Source of the DNA: Malus domestica
Lineage: Eukaryota > Streptophyta > Magnoliopsida > Rosales > Rosaceae
Direction: 5' to 3'
Assembly (NCBI RefSeq): GCF_042453785.1
Contig: NC_091661.1
Location: forward strand, 25,287,501 to 25,351,500
Length of the DNA stretch: 64,000 bases
The notes below the pieces were generated by a model that did not search any database, was not told the DNA's origin, and saw only the letters and a program-made list of their open reading frames with translations. Made by a program: the position numbers and the translations under genes. Each line of letters starts with the position of its first letter. Position 1 is the stretch's first letter. Shown piece after piece: positions 22,518 to 33,313 of the stretch.

Positions 22518-22731
22518 GGATTCTTTCCGGATCCTTTTGGTGAGGATTTTGGAAATTCGTAAATCATGTCCATTCATCGTATATTGTGCGGTCAGTTTTT
22601 ATCAGGTACTATTTGTATTGAATTTTAAATAAAAATATTTAAAATAATTTCTGATCGCACGATGTATGATGAACAAATATGATTCATAGATCTCTGGGAT
22701 CTTCACAAAGAGAATCTGACGAGGATCTGGA
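22518..22731. repeat. MITE family B copy
   Basis: Inverted arms CATTCATCGTATATTGTGCG and CGCACGATGTATGATGAACA around an A/T core, with AGGATTCTTTCCGGATCC and GACGAGGATCTGGATTC at the ends. It abuts the family A MITE, a small MITE-on-MITE cluster. Confidence 0.65.
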
Positions 22732-23561
22732 TTCTATTTCCTCATCCTCTGAAAACCAAATTTAATGATTAAATATTTGAAAGAAAAAATATGGTGGGAA
22801 TGTCTGACCATGTCATCTATAGAGCAATTTTGACAAAAAGATGAAACGGTTATATTTTGATCAAATCAGGCAGCGATTCCCATTTGCTCTTCCAATATTC
22901 ACTACATGAGGGACATACTCTTAAATGGAGAATATGGGTCAAGCTTGAAGCTTGTTTTGAGTCTAAGATCGACTTTTGATCCTATTCAGCATGTTTATGA
23001 AGGGCCACGTATCCACTTGTTTTAGCCCCTTTTTATAAGGATCATAGACCTAACCAGGTAAGGTAAGCCCAAAATCTCTTCTTTATGGGAGATGATTTTC
23101 GGCACTTCTTCTGCAACCCCTGTTTATTTCTAATCTTTGAATTGAACAGATCAAATGAGAATTAAGGGAATTAAGGGACAAAAAGATATGAGCGTATAGT
23201 TAACAAAAGTAATGATTTTGATATTCCGTATAACGACTTTCACGCTCATTTTAACTTCTAGCACTCCCACCTGAATGTGAATAAACTCGAAAATAATCGA
23301 TTTGGAGTGCCAAAGTTTTATCAATTATGTTTTCGGATTTGAGATAAAAGCACTTGTATAAAAGCATTTACTAGTCAACAGCTTCTTTGCTCATGACAAA
23401 AGGGGTAGAGAAGTACCTACATATATATCTTTGATGTAATGCCCTCTTAAACGAGATAAGTCAAAAGTGAAAAGCCTTCTAAATGAAACTGGAGACTTCA
23501 ACTTAATCTGCTGTAAATTAACCGAAACACCCGGAAGACTGAGGAAGACCAGCCATGAGTT

Positions 23562-26027
23562 CTAGCTCAATCCCTCAACTTCAGTTGGCATTGCAAAAGT
23601 TTGTCTAGGCACCTGGGTTGATAGCACGTCCGTCATCATTCCCATCAACTTGTTTCTTCCTTCCTCAAAGCGCATATGGTCATTCATCGGAGTGTTTGCT
23701 GGCAACCCCATTTGCAAGGTAGTGGCAGCTGCTTGAAAGACTCTCTGGCTTGCTACGTGCTCTGGCATCCTTATCCCATTACTCTCAAGGCCACCCTTAA
23801 TCCATGCAATCTTGTTCAAATCCGTAGCAATGGAGATTAATTCGTGGCTAGAGAAAGGGAGAGGCTCATCATACTCAACGAACTCAGGCCCCAACAACGA
23901 GCTTTGAGAATGCCCCTCAATTCGATCACAGCAACCGTGACCACAGCGTTGAGGAACCGTAGGCTCATTGCATGCACCTTCAAGGAAGTTGTCAAAGCCG
24001 AAATCTAGTTTAGTTATTGGGACCAAAGGGCCATGACTTGGGACTGTCCTTGACAACGATGAAGCATTTGCTGGAACACTTGGACGGTTATAAACACTAA
24101 ATGCACTAACACGTGCCACTGGACAACAAATGGTGGACTGGAGAGTCGGATGGTCTCTTGGCTCGGCAATAAGAGTAGAATTGTGCTTTGATTCGGCAGC
24201 GCCAGAGCCCTCCTTTGCATGACTTCTTACATCGAACTGGTTTGGTCTATTTTCCATCAAGACCTCTCTTCCTTCATGAGTCTTGAATGAACTGATATTC
24301 CCAACTGACAGGGTTTCTTCTGAGGATGCATTTTTTCTGTCAAAGGTGTCATCTTCCATCATTTCCCCAGGTCCAGTATTAAACCTTCCTTTATCAAAGC
24401 ACTTGCGCCTTAGTGTAGAATTCCAATGGTTCTTGATTCCGTTATCTGTTCTACCTGGAAGAAGCTTTGCAATTACTGCCCATTTGTTCCCATGGATAGC
24501 ATGTGCTGAAACTATAATACGGTCTTCTTCCTCTGCATTAATTAAAGTTACACTGAGCAAACTTCAGAAAAAGCAATGAAGCAAATAAATATGCAACCTT
24601 AGACAGAAAGGTATGCCAGTATCAAACTCATTTAACATATTTCACAGAATGTAATGACAACCTTAGACAGAAAGGTATGCCAGTATTTAACTCATTTAAC
24701 ATATGCCAGACCCTGCGTAAAGCGGGAGCCTTGTGCACTGGGTACGACCTTTATATTTGATTCACTAACCTGAGGTCCTGAACCAGCGGCAACATTTTAG
24801 CAACAAGAGAACCAGCATGATACAAAATCTTAATGCAATTCCAAACAACATAAACCGAGGTTAACCCAAGGACATTTACCTTAATCAACCAATGATCCCT
24901 AGGGACTAATAAAATAGATGAACCACCTAATTAAAATGATTTGGTGCACCAACCCTACATGTACACAATATCCTTTAAAATGTATCACCAAATTGTGACC
25001 ACAACTTCAAATACGTTCTTCCATCGTGGTGTTATAAATCATTCTGAACTTTCCAAATATTCAGTTGCATTCATTCCTTAAACATTGTCCAAAAGTTGCA
25101 CATAAAGAAGAATCAAGAAAGCTGAGAATCCACATACATACAAAATCACAAATTAACAAACAGATAGATCACGACAAAAACGAGATATGTTAACATTATG
25201 GAAACAACATACTCGAGACTGAAAACCACACTAAGAAAAAGACCGCGCTAATTGGAGCGTCTATGTACACATTGGACAGTCCAAACACAATACCAGTTCC
25301 AACATCAACAAAATTCGAACAAATTTGTACCGTGCTAGACTAACTGCATATCTCTCAAGGTTCCATCTTTAATCTTGAAATCATATTCGACACTAACGAA
25401 ATGCTTGGCTCCTCGATCAACACACTAGACTTACGATATACCAACATTAATCCCACCCCTTTTGTGTGCTACTTAGAACCATATCCAATGCCGACAATTT
25501 TTCGAAAAACGACATACTACATCTTTGATTAAACAAACAAGAAACCAAGAAGACACTTCCGACATATGTAACAAACAAGACAGTGACAAGAGTTCACAAA
25601 CAGCTTCGAATTCGAAAAATCGACACTCGAAAATTCATAATTCCACTTGGTTAAGCACATCCTAATCGAATTTCAGTAACCGTCAAAATCCAAACACAAC
25701 AAAACCAATCAAACACAAACAAAGAAAATATCAAAACGAAAGTGGCGGCGATAAATTACCAGAAAAGGGTTTACGCTTGACGCAGGGGTCAAGCTGATTA
25801 CACCACCTCAGCCGGCACGACTTCCCAGACCGTCCGGGAATTCCTCGGGCGATCAGGCTCCAATTCCTCGCCCCGAAGTTGCTCACGAGCCGGCTCAGCA
25901 CCGCGTCCTCCTCGGGCGACCACGGTCCCCTCACTTTCCCGTTGGGCACTGCGCCCTCGTTCAACTCGGCCTCGGTGCCGGGGCGGTCGTCGGCTTGTTT
26001 GGGGACGGCGCCGTTTGGGGCCGTCAT
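23562..26027 (-). CDS. R2R3-MYB transcription factor
   Basis: Exons 25760..26027 and 23562..24532 (minus) join to 412 residues (donor CTG|GTAATT, acceptor ATGCAG before 24532, phase 1). Repeat R2 has Trp at 36, 56 and 75 (GPWSPEED, ARNWSLIA, CRLRWCNQ). Repeat R3 has Phe88, Trp107 and Trp126 (KPFSEEED, GNKWAVIAKLLPGRTDN, NHWNSTLRRK). The intron falls at the R2/R3 border. NQLDPCVKRKPF and HAIHGNKWAVIAKLL are typical of the MYB1/MYB25/MYB109-type group (subgroups 22/23). LPGRTDNGIKNHW carries Gly where Ala is usual. The long C-terminal part (residues 140-412) is a divergent Ser-rich regulatory region. Nuclear DNA-binding factor; targets not inferable here. Confidence 0.94.
24597..24756. repeat. 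Short tandem duplication and truncated Au-like SINE in MYB intron
   Basis: CCTTAGACAGAAAGGTATGC is repeated with a 64-bp period (24597 and 24661). The second unit runs into CCAGACCCTGCGTAAAGCGG and GTGCACTGGGTACGACCTTT (24706..24754). That is the 3' end of the SINE seen complete at 50936..51102, so this is a 5'-truncated copy. Confidence 0.75.
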
Positions 26028-26282
26028 TGGTGGTCGGTTCGGAGGCTTCGGTTGGTTTGTTTTTATGAGTACCTACCCAGCAGACCAAACCTCTGCCTTT
26101 TTAACTGCAAATAGGATAGCGATTCATGTGGGACTGGCCTTTTGCGAATGTTTCGGATTCCGGTTTTGTACGGCAGTTTTTTAAATGACCAACGTGTCCC
26201 CGTGGGTTGCGGGACGACGTCGTTTGCTTGTTAAGAAACTTGAAGTCTTCATGTTGACTTTGTTTGGACTATGGCTTTTTAA
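26028..26282 (-). promoter_or_regulatory. MYB gene 5' region
   Basis: GC-rich leader upstream of the MYB ATG, with no intact upstream ATG frame of note. TATA-like AT patches are weak. Nothing decisive can be called. Confidence 0.3.
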
Positions 26283-26437
26283 TTTGAAAACTTTAACGAA
26301 AAGCTTTCAGTACTGTTTACTTTAATGAAAAATCATATTTTTACATTAAAAAGTCAATCCTGGTACTATTCACTTTATCTTTTATTTTATTCCTATCGTT
26401 AAAACTCAAAGTTTTTCAGTTGTTTTCATTAGTTTTT
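26283..26437. repeat. MITE family C copy (reverse)
   Basis: Starts AACTTTAACGAAAAGCTTTC and ends TTGTTTTCATTAGTTTTTT, the mirror orientation of the copies at 941 and 4974. It sits about 250 bp upstream of the MYB start codon. Confidence 0.7.
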
Positions 26438-26660
26438 TTTTTTAACTTTCTAAAGATGGGAGGGAAATGGAATCCAACAATAAATGAATTCGGGGTGTGA
26501 ATTTGCCAAATTACCCCTATATTCACCATTCGGTCACCAAAACGACGGCTTAGCTTTTGTCGTAGTCTCATTCATACATAAATTAGTAAGGATGCATTTA
26601 TTGCACCAAATTATCGGACTGAACTCATTTTAGAAGTTAAGTTGGACTGGTTTAATTAAA

Positions 26661-26880
26661 AGAGGCAGATTGTCTGCCCTCTTGTTACTGTGCCCTCCCA
26701 ATCCCCTCTTATTTGTGCGGTCACAATTAAGTCACGTCAACATTTTATATTCCTATTGTTTTTTGTCTTATTATCTCTATTACAAAATCAATATAAAATG
26801 TTGACGTGACTTAACCGTTACCACACAAATAAGAGGGGATGGGAAGGGCACGGTAACAGCAGAGTAGACAATCTGCCTCC
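26661..26880. mobile_element. MITE with 9-bp target duplication (Mutator-like)
   Basis: 220 bp flanked by TTAATTAAA at 26652..26660 and 26881..26889. Terminal inverted repeats extend about 90 bp per side (AGAGGCAGATTGTCTGCC left; right end complement GGAGGCAGATTGTCTACTC), including CCCCTCTTATTTGTG and AAGTCACGTCAACATTTTAT in both arms. The 9-bp duplication fits the Mutator superfamily; an 8-bp reading (hAT) is also possible because the flank is AT-rich. No coding capacity. The near-perfect arms would fold into a long hairpin RNA if transcribed. Confidence 0.88.
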
Positions 26881-27452
26881 TTAATTAAATGGTTTGTACA
26901 GTATCAAAATAAGAAACAAAATAATAAAAATAATAACAATTAATTCTCTTTGTTTCTTTTTCTTCTTTTTTATTTTATTTTTTCTTTTCTAGAACTCTCT
27001 CTACCCTCGCCCTCTCTCTCTTCTTGTCCAACTCCCTCTCTATCTCTCTATTGATGGTCTCATTGATCCTCCATTTCAATCGATCAAAGCTCCCAAATTC
27101 CACAACTTTCGTCCAATCACAAAACACAAACCTCAAAAATTAAAGCCCAGAATTCTCTATTTCAACAACCCCATAATCCAATCCCAAATCAAAGTGAAGA
27201 GGGTCACAAAGGTGTTTGATTTTCACCATAACACTAGCCCTCCCCGCTAACAATCATTTGTTTAAATTATTTCAAATAAATGTCTACATAGTTTCTGATT
27301 GAATCGATTTTTGTATAAATAATTTATAACTTAAAACTTAAAATATAAACAATTCGGATCGTTAACAATGCAAATTAGGCCGTACAACCAGTCCACGTTT
27401 CTATTACTCTATTCTTTGAAAATGAGTTGGAGAGGTTAAGGCCCTTTAAAAT

Positions 27453-27630
27453 GGACATGGATCCTAATCCTAGGGATCCACCAATTCGGGCCATTGAAAT
27501 TTGATCCAACAGCTACAAACGAGGATCCACTTTAAAAGTTATAATAACTTTAGCCGTTAAATCAAATTTTAATGGTCCGGATTAGTGGATCCCTATAATT
27601 AGGATGCATGGATCCAGAGAGGATCCATGT
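27453..27630. mobile_element. MITE family A with 11-bp target duplication
   Basis: Flanked by CCCTTTAAAAT at 27442..27452 and again from 27631. Termini ACATGGATCC and GGATCCATGT are inverted. Inner arms CCATTGAAATTTGATCCAAC and GTTAAATCAAATTTTAATGG surround AAGTTATAATAACTTT. A 9-11 bp duplication points to a Mutator-like origin for the whole family. Confidence 0.8.
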
Positions 27631-27641
27631 CCCTTTAAAAT

Positions 27642-28710
27642 ATTTTAGCAACTCAATCGGTCAGTCTCTCGATTGTGAACCCACACAATTTGCTTGAATT
27701 ATTGTGATCTGATTGCTTCTAGATGTTCTAGGACTTCTGAAAAATAGACGTTTTTTATTCTTGTTCATGTTCCTGTAAATTTGAAGTAAGCGTGCACAAC
27801 TTCAATTAACAATATATATATTGCTGCCCTACACAGAAGAAAGTGAGAGGAAAACTACAATATCTGAAGCGTGTTGAGGTAAGCATGTTTTATTTTGATT
27901 TTTGAGGTCCTTAATTGTGTTCTTAGACAGTGACACAGAGCAAATGATGTGATTACGATGTCTGTTTACAATGTTGCTAATTATACTCGTTCACCCTTCT
28001 CTTCAATTACTCGTCAAATATGTGTAACCTTAGATGAATAGTCAACCATGTATGTTTAGTGACATTCGTTTTTTTACTTTGTTGGAGGAAATTTTTTGCT
28101 CAAATCGACAATTGTTATCACAAAACAAAAGGCATTGAAATGATAAAGAGTAATATAGACGGTTTGACTTGATCAACGTGTTGAATGTTTCTTACCCAAT
28201 ACCTCAACATAACTTGTTGGAGAATGCAAGTAAAATCTCACATCGAGAACTCGACAAAATAATCTCCAAAATTTACACGTGTAGTTTCACTACTAATAGC
28301 ATTGAGACTTTTCATGACAAAAACTCAGCACCTGTCAAAGCATAAAACTTAATTATGGTGCCCCTTCTAGAAAATATTGTACTTATTACAGGTTTAAGAT
28401 TCTGAAAAATGTATGCGCGTAGATGCCTAGGTTCAATATTGACATTAACGTAGGACTTCTTCAAGCCTTTTAATTTGTCCAAGCATTAGGCGTATTAAGG
28501 AGTAGATGTGCTTAAGTTAACGAGTTAATTTCGTTCAATGTCCATTTTTTCCTTGTCTTTTGGCCTCAATACAATCATTCTTTCTACACGCATTTATATC
28601 CATAATTTTGCCTCCTCCCCAAGAAGTCAAGCGTCACCATATTTAAATAAATTTGGTGATCGGAAGCTTCAATGGAATTTTGTCTTTTCAAACCTCTAAT
28701 TTGACTAGGC
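27642..28710. other. Intergenic AT-rich spacer
   Basis: No protein-like frame or clear repeat ends. A 5'UTR-like splice context GAAGCGTGTTGAGGTAAGC near 27865 is seen, but no partner exon can be assigned. Confidence 0.4.
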
Positions 28711-28874
28711 TTGTTTGGATCAGCCTCTCTCAGCAGGCCCTTCAATAATATATCTGGCCCTCTCTTCTTCCTCTTTCACAATCACAACCAAATCATCAGC
28801 TCAGATAAAGAAAGAAAACCAATAAAATTTAAACGACAGAGAGAGAGAGAAAAAATCCTGAAAATTACCACAAC

Positions 28875-29588
28875 ATGTTCAGCCCTTTCAGTTGTGCCAG
28901 TTTTAGTCACCAAGTAGAAGAAGATGATGAGCACATGATTTCAACTTCGCCTCCATCTCCAAGAAAATCATCGAGATCGAGAAGCGCTGGCCTGATTTAC
29001 AGAAGACACAACAAGGACAGCAAAAACCCATATTCGGACCGGGGCCTTGACAAGTTTTCTGCACTTGTAGCTGACCTAGAAGAAAAAAGGCAGAAGATTT
29101 ATGAGCAAATTGACCCGAAAGACAAATCTTTTGTGCGGTTCGTGTTCAAGGACGAGACTGATACAAGTGCTCCGGTTCCAATCGTGATCAAACTGAAAGA
29201 CAAAACAAAGACAATTAGTGATCGTGAAGAGAAGCATGCAAACCCTAATTCAGAAGCCTTTGAAAATATTGACCAATCCCACATCGACAAGAAAGACATG
29301 AAGCAGAAGCAATCGAGATCGGAATCTGATCAAGGGAGCAAGAAGGGAAGATTTTCAAGTTGGAAAATGAAGTTGGATGAGTGGAGAAAGCCGTATTATT
29401 ATTTGCCGGTCGTTGTGATCTTTATTTTGGTGCTGTTGACCTTGTTTGGGCGGTCGTTTGCCATATTGTGTACGTCTATTTTTTGGTACGCGGTTCCAAC
29501 TGTGAAAGAGAGCTCGAGTAATACAAGGAGGCCGGCGGCATCAAAGAAGAAAGATTATGTTAGAAGATTGAGTGCAATACTATGTTAG
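28875..29588 (+). CDS. ZCF37-like plant protein with C-terminal membrane segment
   Basis: Single-exon, 237 residues. Conserved blocks are MFSPFSCASF at the start, a Ser/Arg-rich patch (PPSPRKSSRSRSAG), and KNPYSDRGLDKFSALVADLE followed by EKRQKIYEQI. The latter is the signature of the ZCF37/At1g10140-type plant family of unknown function. Next come FVRFVFKDE and PIVIKLKD, a Lys/Gln/Ser-rich linker, then a hydrophobic stretch after EWRKPYYYLP (VVVIFILVLLTLFGRSFAI) that could span a membrane, and a basic tail ending RRLSAILC. TATA-like AATAATATATC lies about 130 bp upstream. ATG at 28875 is the first in frame. The cellular role is not established; membrane association is inference. Confidence 0.85.
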   Translation: MFSPFSCASFSHQVEEDDEHMISTSPPSPRKSSRSRSAGLIYRRHNKDSKNPYSDRGLDKFSALVADLEEKRQKIYEQIDPKDKSFVRFVFKDETDTSAPVPIVIKLKDKTKTISDREEKHANPNSEAFENIDQSHIDKKDMKQKQSRSESDQGSKKGRFSSWKMKLDEWRKPYYYLPVVVIFILVLLTLFGRSFAILCTSIFWYAVPTVKESSSNTRRPAASKKKDYVRRLSAILC

Positions 29589-30857
29589 TTAATGAGGGAA
29601 GTACAGACGCCGTGGCTATACCCCCATCTCAACGACACAGTCACCAGAAAAGTTTGTGATATCATGGTCGATGATTGTGAGAGGGGAGAAATTGAACACA
29701 ACATCACAATACTGGTGAGTATTCTTAATTACTTGAGCTGCAAGCAGGTTTCAATATTTATTTGATGTGTTGATAAATGTAAACAATGTGTAATATATGA
29801 GATTAGAGTATTTCCACGTAGGTTTAGTGACATTTATGATTGAAATTCATTTGTTTGATGATGATCCAGTTATGGTACTTTGATGTAAGTTGTAGAGAAT
29901 GCACATTACTTTAATTTGAGTGGATGTTCACCGTAAATTTCTAAACAAAAGCTTAAGGATTCGATTTAGGATTAAGCTACTGTATATGAATCAATATAAT
30001 CGTCTGGCGTTTTTTACCAGTCAAGAACAATTTTTTGAGAACAATTCAAGTCAGATAACCATTAATTTATCTATTTATATATTGGACAACAATATACTTT
30101 GAAAATTCTGGTTCTGATCCTTTTGCTAGAATATATTGTATAGTCAACGTTTCTCCTCTTAATTTTCCTCATTTTTTAAGGTTCTCCTCTTCATTCTTAA
30201 CAAGCAATTTCCATGTGTTTCTTATGTATTTTTTTAAGGTTTTTTTTTTTGCTAAAATAGTCTCTGATTGATATAATTTCTCATTTTGGTCATTGATAAT
30301 GAAAATCTATAAAAGTGATCCCTGATTTTGTCCCCCGTAAATTATTTTGGTACTTCCGTGAAAAATATGTCAATATACTCGTTAAGTAGAGGGATTGGTT
30401 GGACAAAAATACCCTTAAAAATGTGATCATGTAGTCTTTCACGTGATAATTTAAAGAGGATATTTCACGGAATAACCAAAATGATTTACAGTGGGCAAAC
30501 ACAAAGACCACTTCTATCAATTTTTATTGTCACGACCAATGAAGAGTATACCAATTTTAGAGACCATTTTGGTTTTAAAAAAATATATATTTTTAATGAC
30601 TTTCTGATGTTTTCTTGTGAAAACCGTTGTGTTTGGACACAATTTCCACAAGTTTCAGACGTTTGTTGTTGAACCCAAAAAAAGGACACCAGTGGTCCAT
30701 TCTTCAATTCAATGGCCTCAAATTGGGGGATGCGTCAAGCCCATATTGTCCTACAAATTTTTGGAGGTGCATCAGGTCCATAACCTGTATGGGCTATTTT
30801 AGTCCATCTATCTTGCTATTTGTAAATTAATGCATGATCTTTCTTTGGCAAGGTAAA
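29589..30857. other. 3' flank and AT-rich intergenic spacer
   Basis: The 3'UTR probably reaches about 29830 (several AATAAA-like signals). 30250-30590 has the look of an old MITE (TTTTGGTCATTGATAATGAA with matching ACCATTTTGGTTTT further on), but I could not fix its ends. No gene seen. Confidence 0.4.
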
Positions 30858-31593
30858 TTAGAGCAAGTCCAGCGGGGACAAAATGTCCCAGCCCTCAGTC
30901 CAAAAAACGTGCCGGGCCTCTGTCAATCAAGTCCACCCCATGAAATGAACTGGTACCCAGCCCGAGCTGGGCAATGGACCAGCCCAAAATAGACTGAGCA
31001 AGAAGCCGGGCTATTGGCTTGGCGCGTGCGATTCACGCCGGTGTGGCGCGAGTGCCCGACACGGTTTCAGAGCCTGGGCCCGCGTGACAGGCGCACTGAC
31101 TCCCCCCCCCCGAGTTGGTGACGTGGCTTTCTTTCGGCCGTTGGATTTCCAACGGCTAGTTTTCTAGACTGTTGGATTTCCAACGGTAAAAAAAATTTAA
31201 ATTTTACTTTTAACATAGACCGTCGGATCAAAGATCAACGGTCCACGTTTTTTTTACAAAAAAGTAAATTAAAAAAAAAAAGGCCCCAACGGTCAGAAAT
31301 ATGACCGTTGGCCACGTGGCAAGTCCCTGGCTCTTGGATTTGAATATTTTTCAAATCCAACGGTCCAGAGTAATTAACTATATTAAAATTCATTAAAAAT
31401 TATTAAAAAATACAGAAAAATTATTAAAAAATACATAAAATTTTAAAAAAAATTACAGAAATATTTGAAAAATGTTATTTTTTTTCCTATAAATACCTAA
31501 CCCTCATCTTCCACCTTTACACCACATTTCAATATTTTCTACACTTTCTATACTATCTACATTTCAATATTTTCTACACTTTAAGAGAAAAAA

Positions 31594-31845
31594 ATGTCTT
31601 CGTGGAAGCTCATTGAAGATGTTACGTTGTGTGAATGTTGGGTTCACACTACTCATGACCCGATTACGGGTAATGAGATGGATAAGCGAGAAATGTGGAG
31701 TAAAATTACGAAAGCGTTTTGCGATGTACATGGAGAAAACGCCAGAACTAGTCAAGGTCTTCAAGGTCGTTGGAAAAAACTCAACGCATCATTTACTTGT
31801 TGGAAAAACGCCAAAAAAAGCATGCCAAATCCATGTATCAAATGA
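31594..31845 (+). pseudogene. Harbinger ORF1 (Myb/SANT-like), truncated
   Basis: N-terminal part of the Myb/SANT-like protein that accompanies PIF/Harbinger transposases: MSSWKLIEDVTLCECWVHTT, then NEMDKREMWSKI and TSQGLQGRWKKLNASFTCW. Genuine ORF1 sequence ends at about FTCWKNA; the last ten codons before the stop at 31843 are antisense transposase DNA brought in by the internal deletion. In intact elements this protein binds the transposon ends and carries the transposase into the nucleus. A TATA-like CCTATAAATA lies at about 31486..31495, 100 bp upstream. Confidence 0.85.
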
Positions 31846-32601
31846 AGCCACCGCTTCCAAAATGATGCTTTTGGCTCCTTTTCTGTCGCCATATGCTCCT
31901 TGCCACGCACTTGGACAGTTTTTCCAAGTCCAGTGCACGCAGTCGATGCTTCCAATCATGCCAGGGAAGCCTCGCATCTCAACCTTCCTCAGAAGCCTTC
32001 GCATGTCCCTTGACGTGGGTGTCCGGAGGTACTCTTTGGTGTAGAGGGCTTCAATTGCAGAGCAAAACCGCATCAGGGACTCCAGAACAGTTGTTTTTCC
32101 CATCCTCGCGATCTCATCCACTTGATCTGCAGATGCTCCATATGCAAGCATTCGCAAGGATGCCGTAATTTTTTGCTCGGGAATAAGACCTAGAACATGA
32201 AAAGCATCCTCTTTTTGCACAAAGTATGAATCATGGTTGCAAATATCACTCATGATTTTGTTGAACAAATGTCGTTGCATTCTAAAACGCCGTCTAAAAA
32301 TATGATCAGGGAATATGCTATTGGGAATAAAATAATCTTCCAATAGATTTTTACCTCGTTTTTCCCTTTTTCTATCGAGGTTTGCAACACGTCTTGGTTT
32401 GGCTATCTGACCCACGGCTTCCATGACACGGCGGGAATGTGAGGCCTTCTGCCTTCTATGGTGATCATCCTCATCCCCCTCCATGAAGAAAGCCTCATCT
32501 CCACCTCCACCTTCCTCGAGATTGGCCAATTCTGCCTGTTGTGCCAACAACCTTTGTTGTTGCTCTTGCAACTGCTTATACACCCTTCTTGAAGAAGACA
32601 T
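31789..32601 (-). pseudogene. Harbinger transposase, truncated
   Basis: 270 codons from ATG at 32601. After a Gln-rich N-terminus (KQLQEQQQRLLAQQAELANL) come the conserved FRRRFRMQRHLFNKI, GASADQVDEIARMGKTT, and GFPGMIGSIDCVHWTWKNCP, with the first catalytic Asp in GSIDCVHW, then VASFDTWIWHAFFGV. Beyond FFGV the frame enters antisense ORF1 and stops, so the second Asp and the Glu of the DDE triad are missing and the protein cannot catalyse transposition. About the last third of the family's usual length is gone. CCATATAAACC on the minus strand near 32700 could be its TATA box. Confidence 0.9.
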
Positions 32602-32729
32602 TGTAATAAGAACTCAAGATTTGAAAACGATGAACAAGGATTCTGAGCTAAAAAGAAGGATTGAGCTTGGTGTAAGGATGGATGTAGGGATGTAGGGTTT
32701 ATATGGACAAAAAAAGAAAGGATGAGGTT

Positions 32730-33060
32730 CTGGACAATGCCATGTGGCACTACGTGATTGGTTGAAAATCTTATCGAAATCTTGGCTAAATTATTGTAAA
32801 CCGGAAGTGACACGTGACGTGTTAGGATTGGTCGAAAATATTATCGGAAATCTATCCACAAAATAGTACGTTTGGATAATGACACGTGGCATGACGTGAT
32901 TGGTTGAAAATCTTATCGAAATCTTGGCTAAATTATTGTACCACGAAAGTGACACGTGGCGTGTCGGGATTGGTTGAAAATATTATCGGAAATCTATTCA
33001 CAAAATAGTACGTTCAGATAATGACACGTGGCGTGACGAGATTGGTTAAAAATCCTATCC
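32730..33060. repeat. Subterminal array with ACACGTGGC motifs
   Basis: Half-units of about 70-75 bp alternate in a higher-order period of about 145 bp. Each pairs a GACACGTGGCGTGACG-like core with GATTGGTTGAAAATCTTATC. Five core copies lie near 32742, 32809, 32881, 32952 and 33023. ACACGTGGC matches the G-box/ABRE core bound by plant bZIP factors, and GATTGG is a CCAAT box on the other strand. The array lies beside the transposase promoter side of the element. Confidence 0.85.
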
Positions 33061-33313
33061 GAAATTAAAACTATTTTATTTTTTTATTCTTTTAGAAAAA
33101 ATTTAAAAATATTTTAAATGGGCTGAGTGCCAGCGCATTTTGTAGGGATGGAGATCGTTTGTGCCAGCGCATTTTTTCACTAGGTGCCAGCGCATTTTTT
33201 TAGGGGTGGAGATGCCTTGGCCTATTACTGTTCATTGGAGTCTGTTACTGTTCACTTGAGTGGATAAATGCGCTGGGTGCTGGCGCAAAGTCTTATGGGT
33301 GGACTTGCTCTTA

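Larger units (their letters stand above)
21182..23561. other. Intergenic region with two MITEs
   Basis: 21182..21400 is RING-CH 5'UTR and promoter. A family A MITE lies at 22333..22500 and a family B MITE directly adjoins it (22518..22731). A G-rich run (GGGGAGGGGGGGTGGGGG) is at 22263..22280. The remainder up to the MYB stop codon is AT-rich and non-coding. Confidence 0.6.
30861..33310. mobile_element. PIF/Harbinger transposon, internally deleted
   Basis: 2450 bp bounded by inverted ends GAGCAAGTCC and GGACTTGCTC, with the 3-bp target duplication TTA at 30858..30860 and 33311..33313, diagnostic of PIF/Harbinger. It holds the two usual genes, convergently arranged, each cut off on its C-terminal side at one junction near 31807..31812 (AACGCC). 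The middle of the parent element has therefore been deleted. The parent would need both proteins, so this copy is non-autonomous. The left subterminal part is GC-rich with repeated CCAACGG/CCGTTGG motifs; the right part holds a repeat array (32730-33060) and GTGCCAGCGCATTTT repeats (33128-33200). Confidence 0.92.
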
